Shown here: piece by piece, positions 14,236 through 21,906 of the stretch | Layout of the letters: the number at the start of each line of letters is the position of its first letter | Position numbering within the stretch: position 1 is the first letter of the stretch | Assembly (NCBI GenBank): GCA_964374025.1 | Contig: CAYJWU010000010.1 | Span: forward strand, 1 to 25,577 | Source: JBASTI01 sp964374025 | GTDB taxonomy: Bacteria; Patescibacteriota; Minisyncoccia; Spechtbacterales; HO2-43-30 | Reading direction: 5' to 3' | DNA: 25,577 nt | Position numbers and translations under genes: made by a program | The notes under the pieces: generated by a model | The model's database searches: none | What the model was told of the DNA's origin: nothing | What the model saw: only the letters and a program-made list of their open reading frames with translations

Positions 14236-14274
14236 ATAAATATACAACCCAAATGTGGGAAAGGAGAGAGGATA

Positions 14275-14655
14275 ATGCTAGAATTAGAAATACATGCGTT
14301 AAGCCGTTACAGAACCGAAGCAGAGGAGGCCGCCACAGAAGAACGGAAGTTTCTGTTCCACATAGTCTCTCGGAACCAGGTGCTAGGAGAGTTTAGAACT
14401 ATCATAGAAGCTCTATCTTTTACTGAAGGGGTGGTAGGAATCGATGGTCAGGTCATCCTAAAATGGCTGCCACACGAATCCTTGGGACTACTTGGGAAAG
14501 TCCCCGATCGGAAGGATATCAGTGCCGCCTGGCGCTACGGAATAGATTTCTACCAAGGTGCTGAGTATCTGCCTCACAAGCCTATTACGGAAAAAGTCTG
14601 CAGGCATTGCGGAGATTTGCCGCTTGTAAGCCACCCGGGACGCTTCCATTATTGA
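14275..14655 (+). CDS. Hypothetical soluble protein (126 aa) with C-terminal CxxC
   Basis: Not recognised. The ATG at 14275 has an AAAGGAGAG site upstream and a perfect consensus promoter. The product is soluble and acidic at the N-terminus (YRTEAEEAATEERKFLFHI). It ends in VCRHCGDLPLVSHPGRFHY, where CRHC with nearby histidines could bind zinc. The terminator stem begins inside the last codons, so the gene is a compact single-gene transcription unit. A strong promoter for a small orphan protein suggests high or constitutive expression. Confidence 0.65.
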   Translation: MLELEIHALSRYRTEAEEAATEERKFLFHIVSRNQVLGEFRTIIEALSFTEGVVGIDGQVILKWLPHESLGLLGKVPDRKDISAAWRYGIDFYQGAEYLPHKPITEKVCRHCGDLPLVSHPGRFHY

Positions 14656-14669
14656 AGCGTCCTTTTTAT
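14638..14669 (+). terminator. Intrinsic terminator overlapping the end of the preceding gene
   Basis: GGACGCTTC (14638-14646) and GAAGCGTCC (14654-14662) form a 9-bp stem with a 7-nt loop that contains the start of the stop codon. A TTTTTATA tail follows. Confidence 0.85.
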
Positions 14670-14845
14670 ATCGTAAAGCTCATGCCTGCCAACGGACGTC
14701 ACGTCCCTCGATATAGATTGGGCCCCTATCATTTTGGAATACTGTTAACTTTTTTTATAAACAGTCCTTCGACTTCGTTCGCCACAAGTAACATTGTCCG
14801 CAGTGCGGACATGTGGTCGGAGCGTCGGGATTTGAGAGGGGGGTT
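14670..14845. other. Intergenic segment with repeat fragment and stem-loops
   Basis: No gene is seen. It holds CCTTCGACTTCG (14766-14777), a fragment of the repeat found whole at 19070. There is also a two-part stem-loop: CCACA (14782-14786) with TGTGG (14812-14816), enclosing GTCCGC-AGT-GCGGAC (14796-14810). The latter could act in ending the leuS transcript, though no T tract follows on the minus strand. Confidence 0.5.
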
Positions 14846-17284
14846 TTATATAACTATACTCACCACTCTCCCGGGCACTACAATAACTTTCTTAGGCGTT
14901 TTGCCTTCGAGCCACTTTGTTATCTTTTGATCCAAAAGCGCCAATTCTCTAATATGGTCTTCTGAAGCATCCGCGTCAACCTCGATTTGCGAGCGGACTC
15001 TGCCATTTATCTGAATAACCATGCATACTTTTTCTTCCTTTATTTTTTCCGGATCGTATTCCGGCCATTTCTCGTTATGAATACTTGTTTTGTGGCCTAA
15101 CGCTTCACGCCAAAGCTCTTCTGTTATGTGCGGAGCAAAGGGAGCGAGGAGCTTCAATAAATAGCTTACAGCTGTCAGCTTATAGCTGTCAGCTCCATAC
15201 TTTGTGATTTCGTTCACAAACTCCATCAGCGCAGCAATTGCCGTATTATACTGCAAATTTTCTATGTCTTCTGTAACTTTTTTGATGGTTTTATGGGTCA
15301 ACCGTTCTAGCTCTGGATCATTTTTTACTTTTTCTTTGTGTTTTTTACTTTTAATTTTTTCACTTTTATTTTGACAAAACCCCCATACTTTCTTCAAAAA
15401 CCTCGCGACGCCCACTATCCCCCGGTCCTGCCAATCTCCGCCTTGTTCATACGGGCCCAAAAACATTAAGTACATACGAAGGGCGTCTGCCCCGTAAGAT
15501 TCAAAATATTCATCGGGGCTTACGACATTCCCTCGGGATTTTGACATCTTTGCGCCCCCCCGTATCAATAGGCCGTGCGCTCTAAACTTCTTAAAGGGCT
15601 CCTCGAAATCAAGCATGCCCCCACCTTCGCCAAGGCTTCGGCGGGCAGGCATGTCATACAGCGCCATGGTTATAAATCGCGCGTACATCAAATGAAGCAC
15701 CGAGTGCTCTTTGCCGCCGATATACATGTCAACAGGAAGCCACTGCCGTGTGACCTGCGGGTCCCACGGAATTTTTAATTTTAAATTTTTAATTTTTAAA
15801 CCTACGGAAGGATATCGTAAAAAATACCACGATGAATCCAGGAACGTATCCGATACATCCGTCTCGCGCGTTGCTGCGCCAGCGCACTTTGGACATTTTG
15901 TTTTTACAAATTCTTCAATAGTCGCAAGAGGCGACTTATCAGTACCGGTAGGCCTAAAGTCTTCAACATATGGCAATTCCACAGGCAAATCTTTTTCGGG
16001 AACCGGTACTATCCCGCACTTTTTACAATAAACAATAGGGATCGGAGGCCCCCAGTAGCGCTGGCGGGATATCAGCCAATCGCGAAGATGGTAATTTATT
16101 TTCTCTTTGCCGCGAGCAAACTTCATCGCCTCCTTAGCTTCTGCGTCAGTCACTTGCCGTATCGGCAAATTAAATTTCTCGGCAAACTCGCGGTCGCGCT
16201 CGTCGTGCGCGGGAACCGCCATAATTGCTCCGGTGCCGTAGCTTTGAAGGACATAATCTGCAATCCAAACAGGAATTTCTTCGCCGTTTGCCGGATTTGT
16301 AGCCTTGATGCCTTTCAATTCAACGCCGGTCTTCTCCTTGGCTAAGTCCGTCCGCTCCAGTTCCGTTTTTTTCTTGGAAGCATCAATGTATGCCTCGACT
16401 TCGTCTTTGTTTTGAATTAGGAATAATGAATTATGAATTAGGGAACTGACAAACGGATGTTCAGGCGATAATACCAAGTAAGTAGCCCCAAACAAAGTGT
16501 CTGGTCTTGTAGTAAAGACCCTAATTCCTGATTCATGATTCATAATTCTCTCGCTTCGCGAGATCTTTATGATAAATTCAACCTCCGCTCCAACCGATTT
16601 CCCAATCCAATTTTTCTGCGCCGTCTTCACCACTTGCGACCAATCAATCCCTTCTAAATTATTCAAAAGTCTTTCTGCGTACGCAGTAATTTTTAAAAAC
16701 CACTGCTCGAGTTCCTTTTGTATCACTTCGCTATTGCACCTCTCACAACGCCCAGCAACAACCTGCTCATCCGCGAGAACAGTTTTACATCCCGGGCACC
16801 AATCAACCGGAGCTTTGGCGCGATAAGCGAGGCCTGCTTTATAAAGCTGTAAAAATAACCACTGCGTCCATTTATAGTATTCGGGTTTGCTCGTATCAAC
16901 CGTATGATCCCAATCAAAAATCGCGCCCATTTTTTTGAGTTGCTCGCGGAAATGATTAACATTTTTTTCTGTCTCGTCTTTTGGATGAGTACCCTGTTTT
17001 ATCGCGAAATTCTCCGAGTGGATACCAAAAGCGTCAAAGCCCATCGGCTCAAAGACATCATACCCCTTCATCCGCATATATCGGCCATGAATATCCGAGC
17101 CCGTAAAAGTAAACACATTCCCGACATGCAGGCCTTCTGCCGAAGGATACGGAAACATCATTAAATTATAGTAGGGCTTCCGCCAGCTGTCGGATCGCTT
17201 TTTGATATCAACTTTCCATGCCTTATCTTTCTCCCATTTTTTCCGCCACTTGTCTTCAAGTTTTATTGGGTTATAATACTCCAT
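14846..17284 (-). CDS. leuS: Leucyl-tRNA synthetase with in-frame repeat insertions
   Basis: This class I synthetase charges tRNA-Leu. At 812 aa the core is complete: the HIGH region is PYPSAEGLHVGN (residues 45-56), the zinc-type CPGC and CERC pairs are at 163-183, and the CP1 editing domain has TTRPDTLFGATY (258-269) and AVPAHDERD (356-363). KMSKS is at 579-583, and the anticodon-binding and C-terminal parts follow. Embedded in the frame are low-complexity pieces at about 242-254, 283-292, 495-505, 545-556, 637-655 and 697-706. At DNA level they look like dispersed repeats, and they seem to avoid the catalytic motifs. The ATG has no SD and its promoter is unclear. The enzyme assignment is certain; the insertions are probably tolerated surface loops. 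Confidence 0.97.
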   Translation of the reverse strand: MEYYNPIKLEDKWRKKWEKDKAWKVDIKKRSDSWRKPYYNLMMFPYPSAEGLHVGNVFTFTGSDIHGRYMRMKGYDVFEPMGFDAFGIHSENFAIKQGTHPKDETEKNVNHFREQLKKMGAIFDWDHTVDTSKPEYYKWTQWLFLQLYKAGLAYRAKAPVDWCPGCKTVLADEQVVAGRCERCNSEVIQKELEQWFLKITAYAERLLNNLEGIDWSQVVKTAQKNWIGKSVGAEVEFIIKISRSERIMNHESGIRVFTTRPDTLFGATYLVLSPEHPFVSSLIHNSLFLIQNKDEVEAYIDASKKKTELERTDLAKEKTGVELKGIKATNPANGEEIPVWIADYVLQSYGTGAIMAVPAHDERDREFAEKFNLPIRQVTDAEAKEAMKFARGKEKINYHLRDWLISRQRYWGPPIPIVYCKKCGIVPVPEKDLPVELPYVEDFRPTGTDKSPLATIEEFVKTKCPKCAGAATRETDVSDTFLDSSWYFLRYPSVGLKIKNLKLKIPWDPQVTRQWLPVDMYIGGKEHSVLHLMYARFITMALYDMPARRSLGEGGGMLDFEEPFKKFRAHGLLIRGGAKMSKSRGNVVSPDEYFESYGADALRMYLMFLGPYEQGGDWQDRGIVGVARFLKKVWGFCQNKSEKIKSKKHKEKVKNDPELERLTHKTIKKVTEDIENLQYNTAIAALMEFVNEITKYGADSYKLTAVSYLLKLLAPFAPHITEELWREALGHKTSIHNEKWPEYDPEKIKEEKVCMVIQINGRVRSQIEVDADASEDHIRELALLDQKITKWLEGKTPKKVIVVPGRVVSIVI
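15163..15194. repeat. Tandem AGCTGTCAGCTTAT-type repeat inside leuS
   Basis: GCTGTCAGCTTATA is followed by a second GCTGTCAGCT. It is read in frame on the minus strand as ADSYKLTAVSY (LeuS about residues 699-708). Confidence 0.7.
15617..15652. repeat. CPR-type repeat inside leuS (PARRSLGEGG)
   Basis: CCACCTTCGCCAAGGCTTCG and the adjoining GCGGGCAGG lie between CATGCC and GGCATG inverted flanks. Read on the minus strand they give PARRSLGEGG (LeuS residues 546-555), an insertion I associate with Parcubacteria-type proteins. Confidence 0.75.
15770..15802. repeat. AT-rich repeat inside leuS (LKIKNLKLKI)
   Basis: Short direct repeats of TTTTTAATTTTAAA are read in frame as LKIKNLKLKI (LeuS residues 496-505), next to the FLRYPSVG segment of the catalytic domain. 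Confidence 0.6.
16414..16443. repeat. GAATTATGAATTAGG-type repeat in leuS, copy A
   Basis: GAATTAGGAATAATGAATTA and the following TGAATTAGGG encode IHNSLFLIQ on the minus strand (LeuS about 283-291, editing domain). It is an inverted relative of 16519-16549. Confidence 0.75.
16519..16563. repeat. GAATTATGAATTAGG-type repeat in leuS, copy B, plus a TCTCGC-TTC-GCGAGA hairpin
   Basis: CCTAATTCCTGATTCATGAT and CATAATTC (16519-16548) are similar to copy A in reverse complement. A perfect 6-bp stem with a 3-nt loop is adjacent (16549-16563). Read in frame they give SRSERIMNHESGI (LeuS about 242-254). Confidence 0.75.
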
Positions 17285-17332
17285 ATATATAACTTAACAA
17301 TGTTCCTGCATCTTGACAACTCCCCAAAACTA

Positions 17333-17361
17333 TTGACTAAATAAGTGTTCTCTGATATAAT
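17333..17361 (+). promoter_or_regulatory. Consensus promoter of the NYN-domain gene
   Basis: TTGACT (17333-17338), 17 bp, TATAAT (17356-17361). The start falls about 25 nt before the ATG at 17392. Confidence 0.8.
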
Positions 17362-17391
17362 GGGGATATCCCGAAAAGGAGGTGGCGCGCC

Positions 17392-18675
17392 ATGGGAAGG
17401 GGCCGGAAACCAGAAAAGTTATCCTTGGCCTGGCAAATTTTAGTAAAGGAGGCGAAAAAAAATCCCCTGCCCGGCAACAACAGCGATGTCTGGGAACCGC
17501 TAAAATTGCTAGTGCTTCGGGGGCCAATGTCTTATGGCACAGCAAGCCAATGCTTAACAAAATTTGAAGAAGCTCGGCGCCTTACAAAACATACAAATGG
17601 CACAACCCGGCTTCAGTTTGTTCGCTTGCTCACGCTAGAAGACCTTGACGAAGACATTCTCGGCAAGCGAGAAGAGGAACCGCAGCAAGAAGAGCCGCCA
17701 GCAACGGTAACGCCGGTCGCGACAGAAATAGCTAACGCACAAAGTAATGCCGCGAACGGTGTAGTTGTGCTGTGCGACTATGAAAACCTTAGATACGCGC
17801 TGGAGAAAAAAGAAGCTGTATTGGACTCCAGTAGTTTGATTGCAAGCGCAAGAAAATACGGAAATGTATTGCGGAGCATGGCTTTCATACCCATGCACAC
17901 TAGCCCGGATATCCAGACACAGCTTCGTATTGGCGGCTTCAGGATAGAAACATGCCCTCCGCGCAAAACCCTCGGGTCAGATACCTGCGACTCGTCCATC
18001 GAGGACTTTGTGCGCTTTTGTTTCGACAATCCCCGAATAAGCACATTTGTGTTAGTGTCGGGCGACGGCGACTTTATAGATATAGTGGACGAAATCAAAA
18101 ACAACGGCAGGAGATGTGTTCTTTTTCATTATAACCACGAAGATACCAACAAGGCACTGCTTTCGAGGGTGACCGACACGCTTAATCTTGCTAGCTTGGT
18201 CCACACTACAAAAAGGGGGCGGAAATCCGCCGATGATGTTCGCATCCCCCAGAAAAAAAGTCGGGAAGCCACAGTACCTGAAGTTGCCGCCGAAACTCGC
18301 CCCGCTGTCAAACCGGCTACTGAAAACAAGTACAAGATAATGCTACTGAATCTTCAAAACGGCACTACGATTTTAGACCAAACCGACATCCGCTCGTCGT
18401 TTCTAGAAGCGATTGTCCATTGCCTCAACGAGACAAGTTATCCTAAATATAAAAAATCTTTTCCACTGCTGGAACAGGCAGTTTGGTCGGAAGTTGACAA
18501 AAAATACAGGAACGCTCTGACAAAACACGATGACTGCCATATGGCCTTGGTCGCTTTGCTCGATATAGGCGTAATAGAATCAGCGCAACAAGACGAAGAG
18601 CCGCATACATATTACTATCTTAACCACAAACACCCATTGGTGGCCGTCCTCGCGCCACAAGCGGCGACACAATAA
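17392..18675 (+). CDS. NYN-domain (LabA/DUF88-like) putative RNase with flanking helical domains
   Basis: A 427-aa protein built around a PIN-like NYN nuclease domain (about residues 122-270). The acidic metal-binding residues are present: VVVLCDYENL (Asp129), SDTCDSSIEDF (about 196-206), and LVSGDGDF (Asp225, Asp227). Residues 1-85 look like a small winged-helix domain (PMSYGTASQCLTKFEEARRL), followed by a Glu/Pro-rich linker (93-110). A basic linker (KRGRKS) and a C-terminal domain of about 110 residues that I do not recognise follow. Such proteins are thought to cleave or regulate RNA; the substrate is unknown. The ATG has AAAAGGAGGTGG upstream, and the gene has its own promoter and terminator. 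Confidence 0.85.
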   Translation: MGRGRKPEKLSLAWQILVKEAKKNPLPGNNSDVWEPLKLLVLRGPMSYGTASQCLTKFEEARRLTKHTNGTTRLQFVRLLTLEDLDEDILGKREEEPQQEEPPATVTPVATEIANAQSNAANGVVVLCDYENLRYALEKKEAVLDSSSLIASARKYGNVLRSMAFIPMHTSPDIQTQLRIGGFRIETCPPRKTLGSDTCDSSIEDFVRFCFDNPRISTFVLVSGDGDFIDIVDEIKNNGRRCVLFHYNHEDTNKALLSRVTDTLNLASLVHTTKRGRKSADDVRIPQKKSREATVPEVAAETRPAVKPATENKYKIMLLNLQNGTTILDQTDIRSSFLEAIVHCLNETSYPKYKKSFPLLEQAVWSEVDKKYRNALTKHDDCHMALVALLDIGVIESAQQDEEPHTYYYLNHKHPLVAVLAPQAATQ

Positions 18676-18696
18676 CAAGCGTTTGAACAAACAAAG

Positions 18697-18727
18697 ACCC
18701 CCCGATTTTAACAGGGGGGTATTTTTT
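18697..18727 (+). terminator. Intrinsic terminator after the NYN gene
   Basis: ACCCCCC (18697-18703), a 10-nt loop, GGGGGGT (18714-18720), then ATTTTTT. Confidence 0.85.
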
Positions 18728-18753
18728 ACATACCTTAACGCATGCTTTAGTGA

Positions 18754-18782
18754 TTTACAGAATAAAACTTTTGTGATAAACT
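18754..18782 (+). promoter_or_regulatory. Promoter of the small gene at 18853
   Basis: TTTACA (18754-18759), 17 bp, TAAACT (18777-18782). A start near 18789 would place both the short leader frame at 18818 and the main gene on one mRNA. Confidence 0.55.
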
Positions 18783-18817
18783 AGCAAGATGCTCTTTACA
18801 ATAAAAGAGGTGACGAA

Positions 18818-18850
18818 ATGGAAATAGAAGAGAGCAGAAAGGAGGCGTGA
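18818..18850 (+). CDS. Possible 10-codon leader peptide (MEIEESRKEA)
   Basis: ATG at 18818 follows AAAAGAGGTGACGAA. The frame ends at TGA 18848-18850, and its last codons AAG GAG GCG contain the Shine-Dalgarno of the gene at 18853. Ribosomes ending here would be positioned to restart, so it may couple or tune downstream translation. It is short enough to be accidental. Confidence 0.35.
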   Translation: MEIEESRKEA

Positions 18851-18852
18851 CT

Positions 18853-19068
18853 ATGACGAGCGAAGAAAAAGCAAGGCGCATAGCGAGAAGGTTGCAAAGT
18901 CTTTTAGCCGATACACTTCCTCGCGAATATTGTTTCCCATATTATTACCGATGGCGTGAAATCGAGGAGGCTATCATATGCGAACTGGGCGCAGTAGAGG
19001 AAGAGGGCCGGCCCTCGCCGCAGCCAAGCTCAGCTTCTCCACAGCAAGAATCAGGAATAGATTACTAA
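18853..19068 (+). CDS. Small hypothetical protein (71 aa)
   Basis: Not recognised. The ATG at 18853 lies 7 nt after AAAGGAGG; an overlapping GTG at 18847 is too close to the SD. Residues 1-50 look helical and charged (SEEKARRIARRLQSLLADTL, then RWREIEEAIICELGAVEEE). The tail is a Ser/Pro/Gln-rich, probably disordered stretch (RPSPQPSSASPQQESG). The gene has its own promoter and a strong terminator, with a CPR-type repeat between stop and terminator. Confidence 0.55.
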   Translation: MTSEEKARRIARRLQSLLADTLPREYCFPYYYRWREIEEAIICELGAVEEEGRPSPQPSSASPQQESGIDY

Positions 19069-19069
19069 T

Positions 19070-19090
19070 CCTTCGACTTCGCTCAGGACA
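19070..19090. repeat. CPR-type dispersed repeat, intergenic copy
   Basis: The 21-bp sequence begins CCTTCGACTTCG and ends CTCAGGACA. Related copies are the partial one at 14766 and the one inside tatD at 24746-24765. Confidence 0.7.
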
Positions 19091-19097
19091 AATGAAA

Positions 19098-19131
19098 ATC
19101 CCCTTTCTTTGATAGAAGGGGGATATTTTTA
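19098..19131. terminator. Strong terminator between convergent genes
   Basis: ATCCCCTTTCT (19098-19108), loop TTGAT, AGAAGGGGGAT (19114-19124): an 11-bp stem with one G-T pair, followed by ATTTTTA on the plus strand. On the minus strand TTTTC follows, so it may also stop the P5C dehydrogenase transcript. Confidence 0.85.
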
Positions 19132-19141
19132 TAGTACTCTT

Positions 19142-20785
19142 TTATTCCTCCAGATACTTTGGCGGGAAAGTGGTCTTTACTGATCGCAAGCAAATCGTAC
19201 GCGGTTTCGTCCAATTTCTCAAGTTCGAGCTCCAGCCGACCTTACTATCCGTGCCGGATTTCCTTGATCCGGAAAAAGGCTGCTGGTTTACCATGGCTGC
19301 AGTGGTTCGGTCATCATAAATATTCCCCACTGAAAAACGCAGCGCATGCAATGCTTCGCAGAATTGCAACACATCTTGCGTGTGGATCGCGCCCGTAAGC
19401 GCATAGGGAGAGGTGCTATCGCAAAGCGTCAAAACTTCGCTTTCGAAACGCTCCTTGGGCAAGAGACAGATGGTGATCACGGGGCCGAAAATTTCTTCGC
19501 TCATGGTACGGTAATGCGGATTATCGGTGACGATAACCGTAGGCGCTATGAACCATCCTTTCGTGCTCGGAGCCGTTCCTCTTAGTATAATCCTAACACC
19601 CCGCTCAAAATCACCGTAGGCTTGACCGATATACCTATTAACTTTTTGGTATTCCCGTTCGTTAATAATAGCGCCCAAGTAATTAGTGAAGTCCGCGACA
19701 TCCCCTACTTTTATAGTACGGAGAAAAGTCTCAAGATGGGGCTGCATTTTCGCGAACATCTCCGGAGTCATGTAGACGCGCGAGGTAGCCGAACACTTTC
19801 TGCCCTGCCCCCCAAATCCCCCGACCGCTATGGCGGTCGCAGTTTGAAGCGGGTCGTAATCATCGTACACCACAATGGGATCTTTACCGCCCGTTTCTCC
19901 TACCAAGACGGGGAAGTTCCTATACTTGTCCACATTACGGCCAACATGTCTCCAAAGCTCGCTAAAGGTATCCGTGCCGCCGGTAAAATGGATCCCAGAA
20001 AGCATTTCATGCTCAAGCAGTATATCGCCAATCATTTTCGAGTTGCCATGGAGCACCGAAAGAACATCAGCAGGAAGTCCTGCTTCGTGGAGGATTTTCA
20101 AAAAAAGATGGAAAGAATACACCACATCCGAAGAGGGCTTCGCAATCACCACATTGCCCATTATAAGAGGCGCAGTACAGAGATTCCCGTTAATGGCAAT
20201 GAAGTTGTTGGGCGATGCCGCAAAGACGAACCCTTCAAGCGGCAGATAATCGAGGAGATTGAAAGTATCCTGATTGCTATCGGGCTGCTCGGCGTAGATC
20301 TGCGATGCGTAATATACATTGAAATTCAAGAAATCAATGAGCTCTTGAACATCAATAAACGCCTCGAATGGATTTTTCGAATAGTCTTCCATCACCGCCG
20401 CAACCATTTTGATCAAATACTTGGTTTCTAGCAGCCGCGCGGTTTTTCTGAAAATGTTAAAACGCATGAACCAGGGAATTTGCGACCACCGCTCTCGCGC
20501 ATTAAGAGCCGTCTCCACCGCCCTATGAACATGCTCTTCCCCCGTTACGCTAAACAGAGCAAGATGACGATAAAAGTTATGGGGAACTATACAGGGCTCC
20601 GATTTTTGGGAGTACACTGGTCCGTTTATCCATAGGGGAAGGGGCGTTGAGACCATTGCCGGACGGCGGAGTCTCTCAATTTCTGCTATCAACAGTTCCC
20701 TCTCTTTGGTTCCCTTGGCAAAACTCACCATTGGAGAATTATCAGGCTTTGGGATTTTTGGAAGTGCGTTGACCATAAGCGCCAT
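19142..20785 (-). CDS. 1-pyrroline-5-carboxylate dehydrogenase (ALDH4-like)
   Basis: An NAD(P)-dependent aldehyde dehydrogenase (547 aa) that oxidises P5C / glutamate semialdehyde to glutamate, the second step of proline breakdown. Catalytic residues are Glu297 in VGETGGKDP and Cys331 in GGQGRKCSATSRVY. The C-terminal QQPFSGSRKSGTDSKVG resembles the QQPFGGARASGTNDK segment of animal ALDH4A1, as does the N-terminal SFAKGTKERELL, so it is the stand-alone P5CDH type, not a PutA domain. The ATG at 20785 lies 7 nt after AAGGAGG; an ATG two codons earlier touches the SD. Proline dehydrogenase ends about 20 nt upstream, giving a complete proline-to-glutamate operon. Confidence 0.92.
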   Translation of the reverse strand: MALMVNALPKIPKPDNSPMVSFAKGTKERELLIAEIERLRRPAMVSTPLPLWINGPVYSQKSEPCIVPHNFYRHLALFSVTGEEHVHRAVETALNARERWSQIPWFMRFNIFRKTARLLETKYLIKMVAAVMEDYSKNPFEAFIDVQELIDFLNFNVYYASQIYAEQPDSNQDTFNLLDYLPLEGFVFAASPNNFIAINGNLCTAPLIMGNVVIAKPSSDVVYSFHLFLKILHEAGLPADVLSVLHGNSKMIGDILLEHEMLSGIHFTGGTDTFSELWRHVGRNVDKYRNFPVLVGETGGKDPIVVYDDYDPLQTATAIAVGGFGGQGRKCSATSRVYMTPEMFAKMQPHLETFLRTIKVGDVADFTNYLGAIINEREYQKVNRYIGQAYGDFERGVRIILRGTAPSTKGWFIAPTVIVTDNPHYRTMSEEIFGPVITICLLPKERFESEVLTLCDSTSPYALTGAIHTQDVLQFCEALHALRFSVGNIYDDRTTAAMVNQQPFSGSRKSGTDSKVGWSSNLRNWTKPRTICLRSVKTTFPPKYLEE

Positions 20786-20804
20786 AACCATGCCTCCTTT
20801 TCCT

Positions 20805-21776
20805 TTATTTTTTCGCTACCGAAAATAGTCTCTTTTTGCATTCCCGCAAAATCGCCCGTCTCACCTCCGGATCTTCGAAAAATAAACGACGAATCACAGC
20901 GCTTCTTCGCATGCCGTAAGGCTTCCACTCATCCTTGCACCATGGGACAACGAACGGAATATACATACGCACGGGCCAGCCGGCATTGAGCAGCTCTTCC
21001 CCTAGTTCCACTCCAAGAGGGCCGTAAAGCATCTGGATTTCACATGGGTAGTCCCACGGCATCGGTTTGCTGCGAGCCAGCGGAAGGTGCTTTGGAATCT
21101 CACTTGTGATCTTCCTATTTCGCATCGTCGCAAGATACGGTCTTTGGCCTGCCCGCACGTTGCGTTCGGCAATAAAGAAGTATCGCGCAATAACCTCCCG
21201 AGGGTTTTGTATAAAAATACCCTTCTTTTCGGAATACACTCCCGCGCCCTGCACGATCCGAAGTTGCTTATCCCACAGCTCATATATATTCATGAAATTA
21301 AAAATATCGGTAAACCCTGCCTGTACTGCCAGGCGAACAAAATGTTTGCAGCAAAACTGCGATGCGAACTCGCTAAAAATCTTGCACGTATCAGGAATAA
21401 AATGAGACTGTTCGGCATCGAATTCTGTCTCGATGCCAGCTCGCCTTCCGCACTCAACAACCTCCTCTGCCTTTTTGCGAAAAAGACCGCGAGATCTTTG
21501 CAAACCAATTTGGGTCGGTTTTACTGACACATTGCCGCGATTTCTATTATCCATAGCAGAGATAAGGTCGGTAAGAGTTTGTACGGTGAGATCAATCTGA
21601 GTCCTCTCAGCGAAATGCTCTCCTAGGAGATTGTATGTAACCCCATACCCGCTTCGCCTGAACCGTTCTCCGGTTTTGAGGACTTCTTCAATGGTTCGCC
21701 CGCCAACAAAACTGGGGCCAACAAGATGGCAGCCGATGGTATCAATCGGCCGCCAGAACAACTGTGTGGCACTCAT
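20805..21776 (-). CDS. Proline dehydrogenase (PutA-independent, FAD-dependent)
   Basis: A 323-aa flavoenzyme that oxidises proline to P5C and passes electrons to quinone. Visible signatures are GVTYNLLGEHF (45-55), VSVKPTQIGL (83-92), FDAEQSHFIPDT (119-130), QLRIVQGAGVY (171-181), CEIQMLYGPLG (245-255), VRMYIPF (269-275) and the proline-carboxylate-binding YGMRR (Arg290, Arg291). Length and monofunctional form match PRODH of Gram-positive and Deinococcus type. The ATG follows AAGGAGG by 7 nt. A TTGTAA-N17-TATGGT promoter (21811-21839) lies upstream and overlaps a 12-bp palindrome shared with the divergent ald operon. Confidence 0.93.
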   Translation of the reverse strand: MSATQLFWRPIDTIGCHLVGPSFVGGRTIEEVLKTGERFRRSGYGVTYNLLGEHFAERTQIDLTVQTLTDLISAMDNRNRGNVSVKPTQIGLQRSRGLFRKKAEEVVECGRRAGIETEFDAEQSHFIPDTCKIFSEFASQFCCKHFVRLAVQAGFTDIFNFMNIYELWDKQLRIVQGAGVYSEKKGIFIQNPREVIARYFFIAERNVRAGQRPYLATMRNRKITSEIPKHLPLARSKPMPWDYPCEIQMLYGPLGVELGEELLNAGWPVRMYIPFVVPWCKDEWKPYGMRRSAVIRRLFFEDPEVRRAILRECKKRLFSVAKK

Positions 21777-21810
21777 CGCGCTGCCTCCTTGTTAAGGTAC
21801 GCAACACCGA

Positions 21811-21852
21811 ACCATACCAAATATTGCCCATTTTTACAATATATTGTATTAT
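21811..21852. promoter_or_regulatory. Divergent promoters of proline and ald-IDO operons with shared palindrome
   Basis: Minus: TTGTAA (21834-21839), 17 bp, TATGGT (21811-21816, extended by TG). Plus: TTGCCC (21824-21829), 17 bp, TATTAT (21847-21852). The perfect palindrome ACAATATATTGT (21836-21847) covers the minus -35 box and the plus spacer and reaches the plus -10 box. It is a natural operator position for a regulator acting on both operons. Confidence 0.55.
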
Positions 21853-21865
21853 CCAATGAACCTTA

Positions 21866-21895
21866 AAAACTGAATAAGGAAAAACTGAATAAGGA
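21866..21895 (+). repeat. Two tandem 15-bp copies carrying the ald Shine-Dalgarno
   Basis: AAAACTGAATAAGGA occurs at 21866-21880 and again at 21881-21895. Each contains an AAGGA; only the second is at functional distance from the ATG at 21907. Confidence 0.85.
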
Positions 21896-21906
21896 GCGAG
21901 AATGCT

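Noticed and set aside
13918..14274. Longer N-terminus for the gene at 14275, reading back through the membrane-protein gene
   Set aside because: A perfect promoter at 14207-14235 and a strong SD place the start at 14275; the extension overlaps another gene in a different frame.
16519..16563. Frameshift or pseudogene in leuS because of repeat-like DNA
   Set aside because: The frame stays open through all repeats, and every catalytic motif before and after is intact.
19622..20431. 269-codon plus-strand open frame
   Set aside because: It lies entirely opposite P5C dehydrogenase, has no SD or promoter, and its sequence has no family features; it is an antisense shadow.
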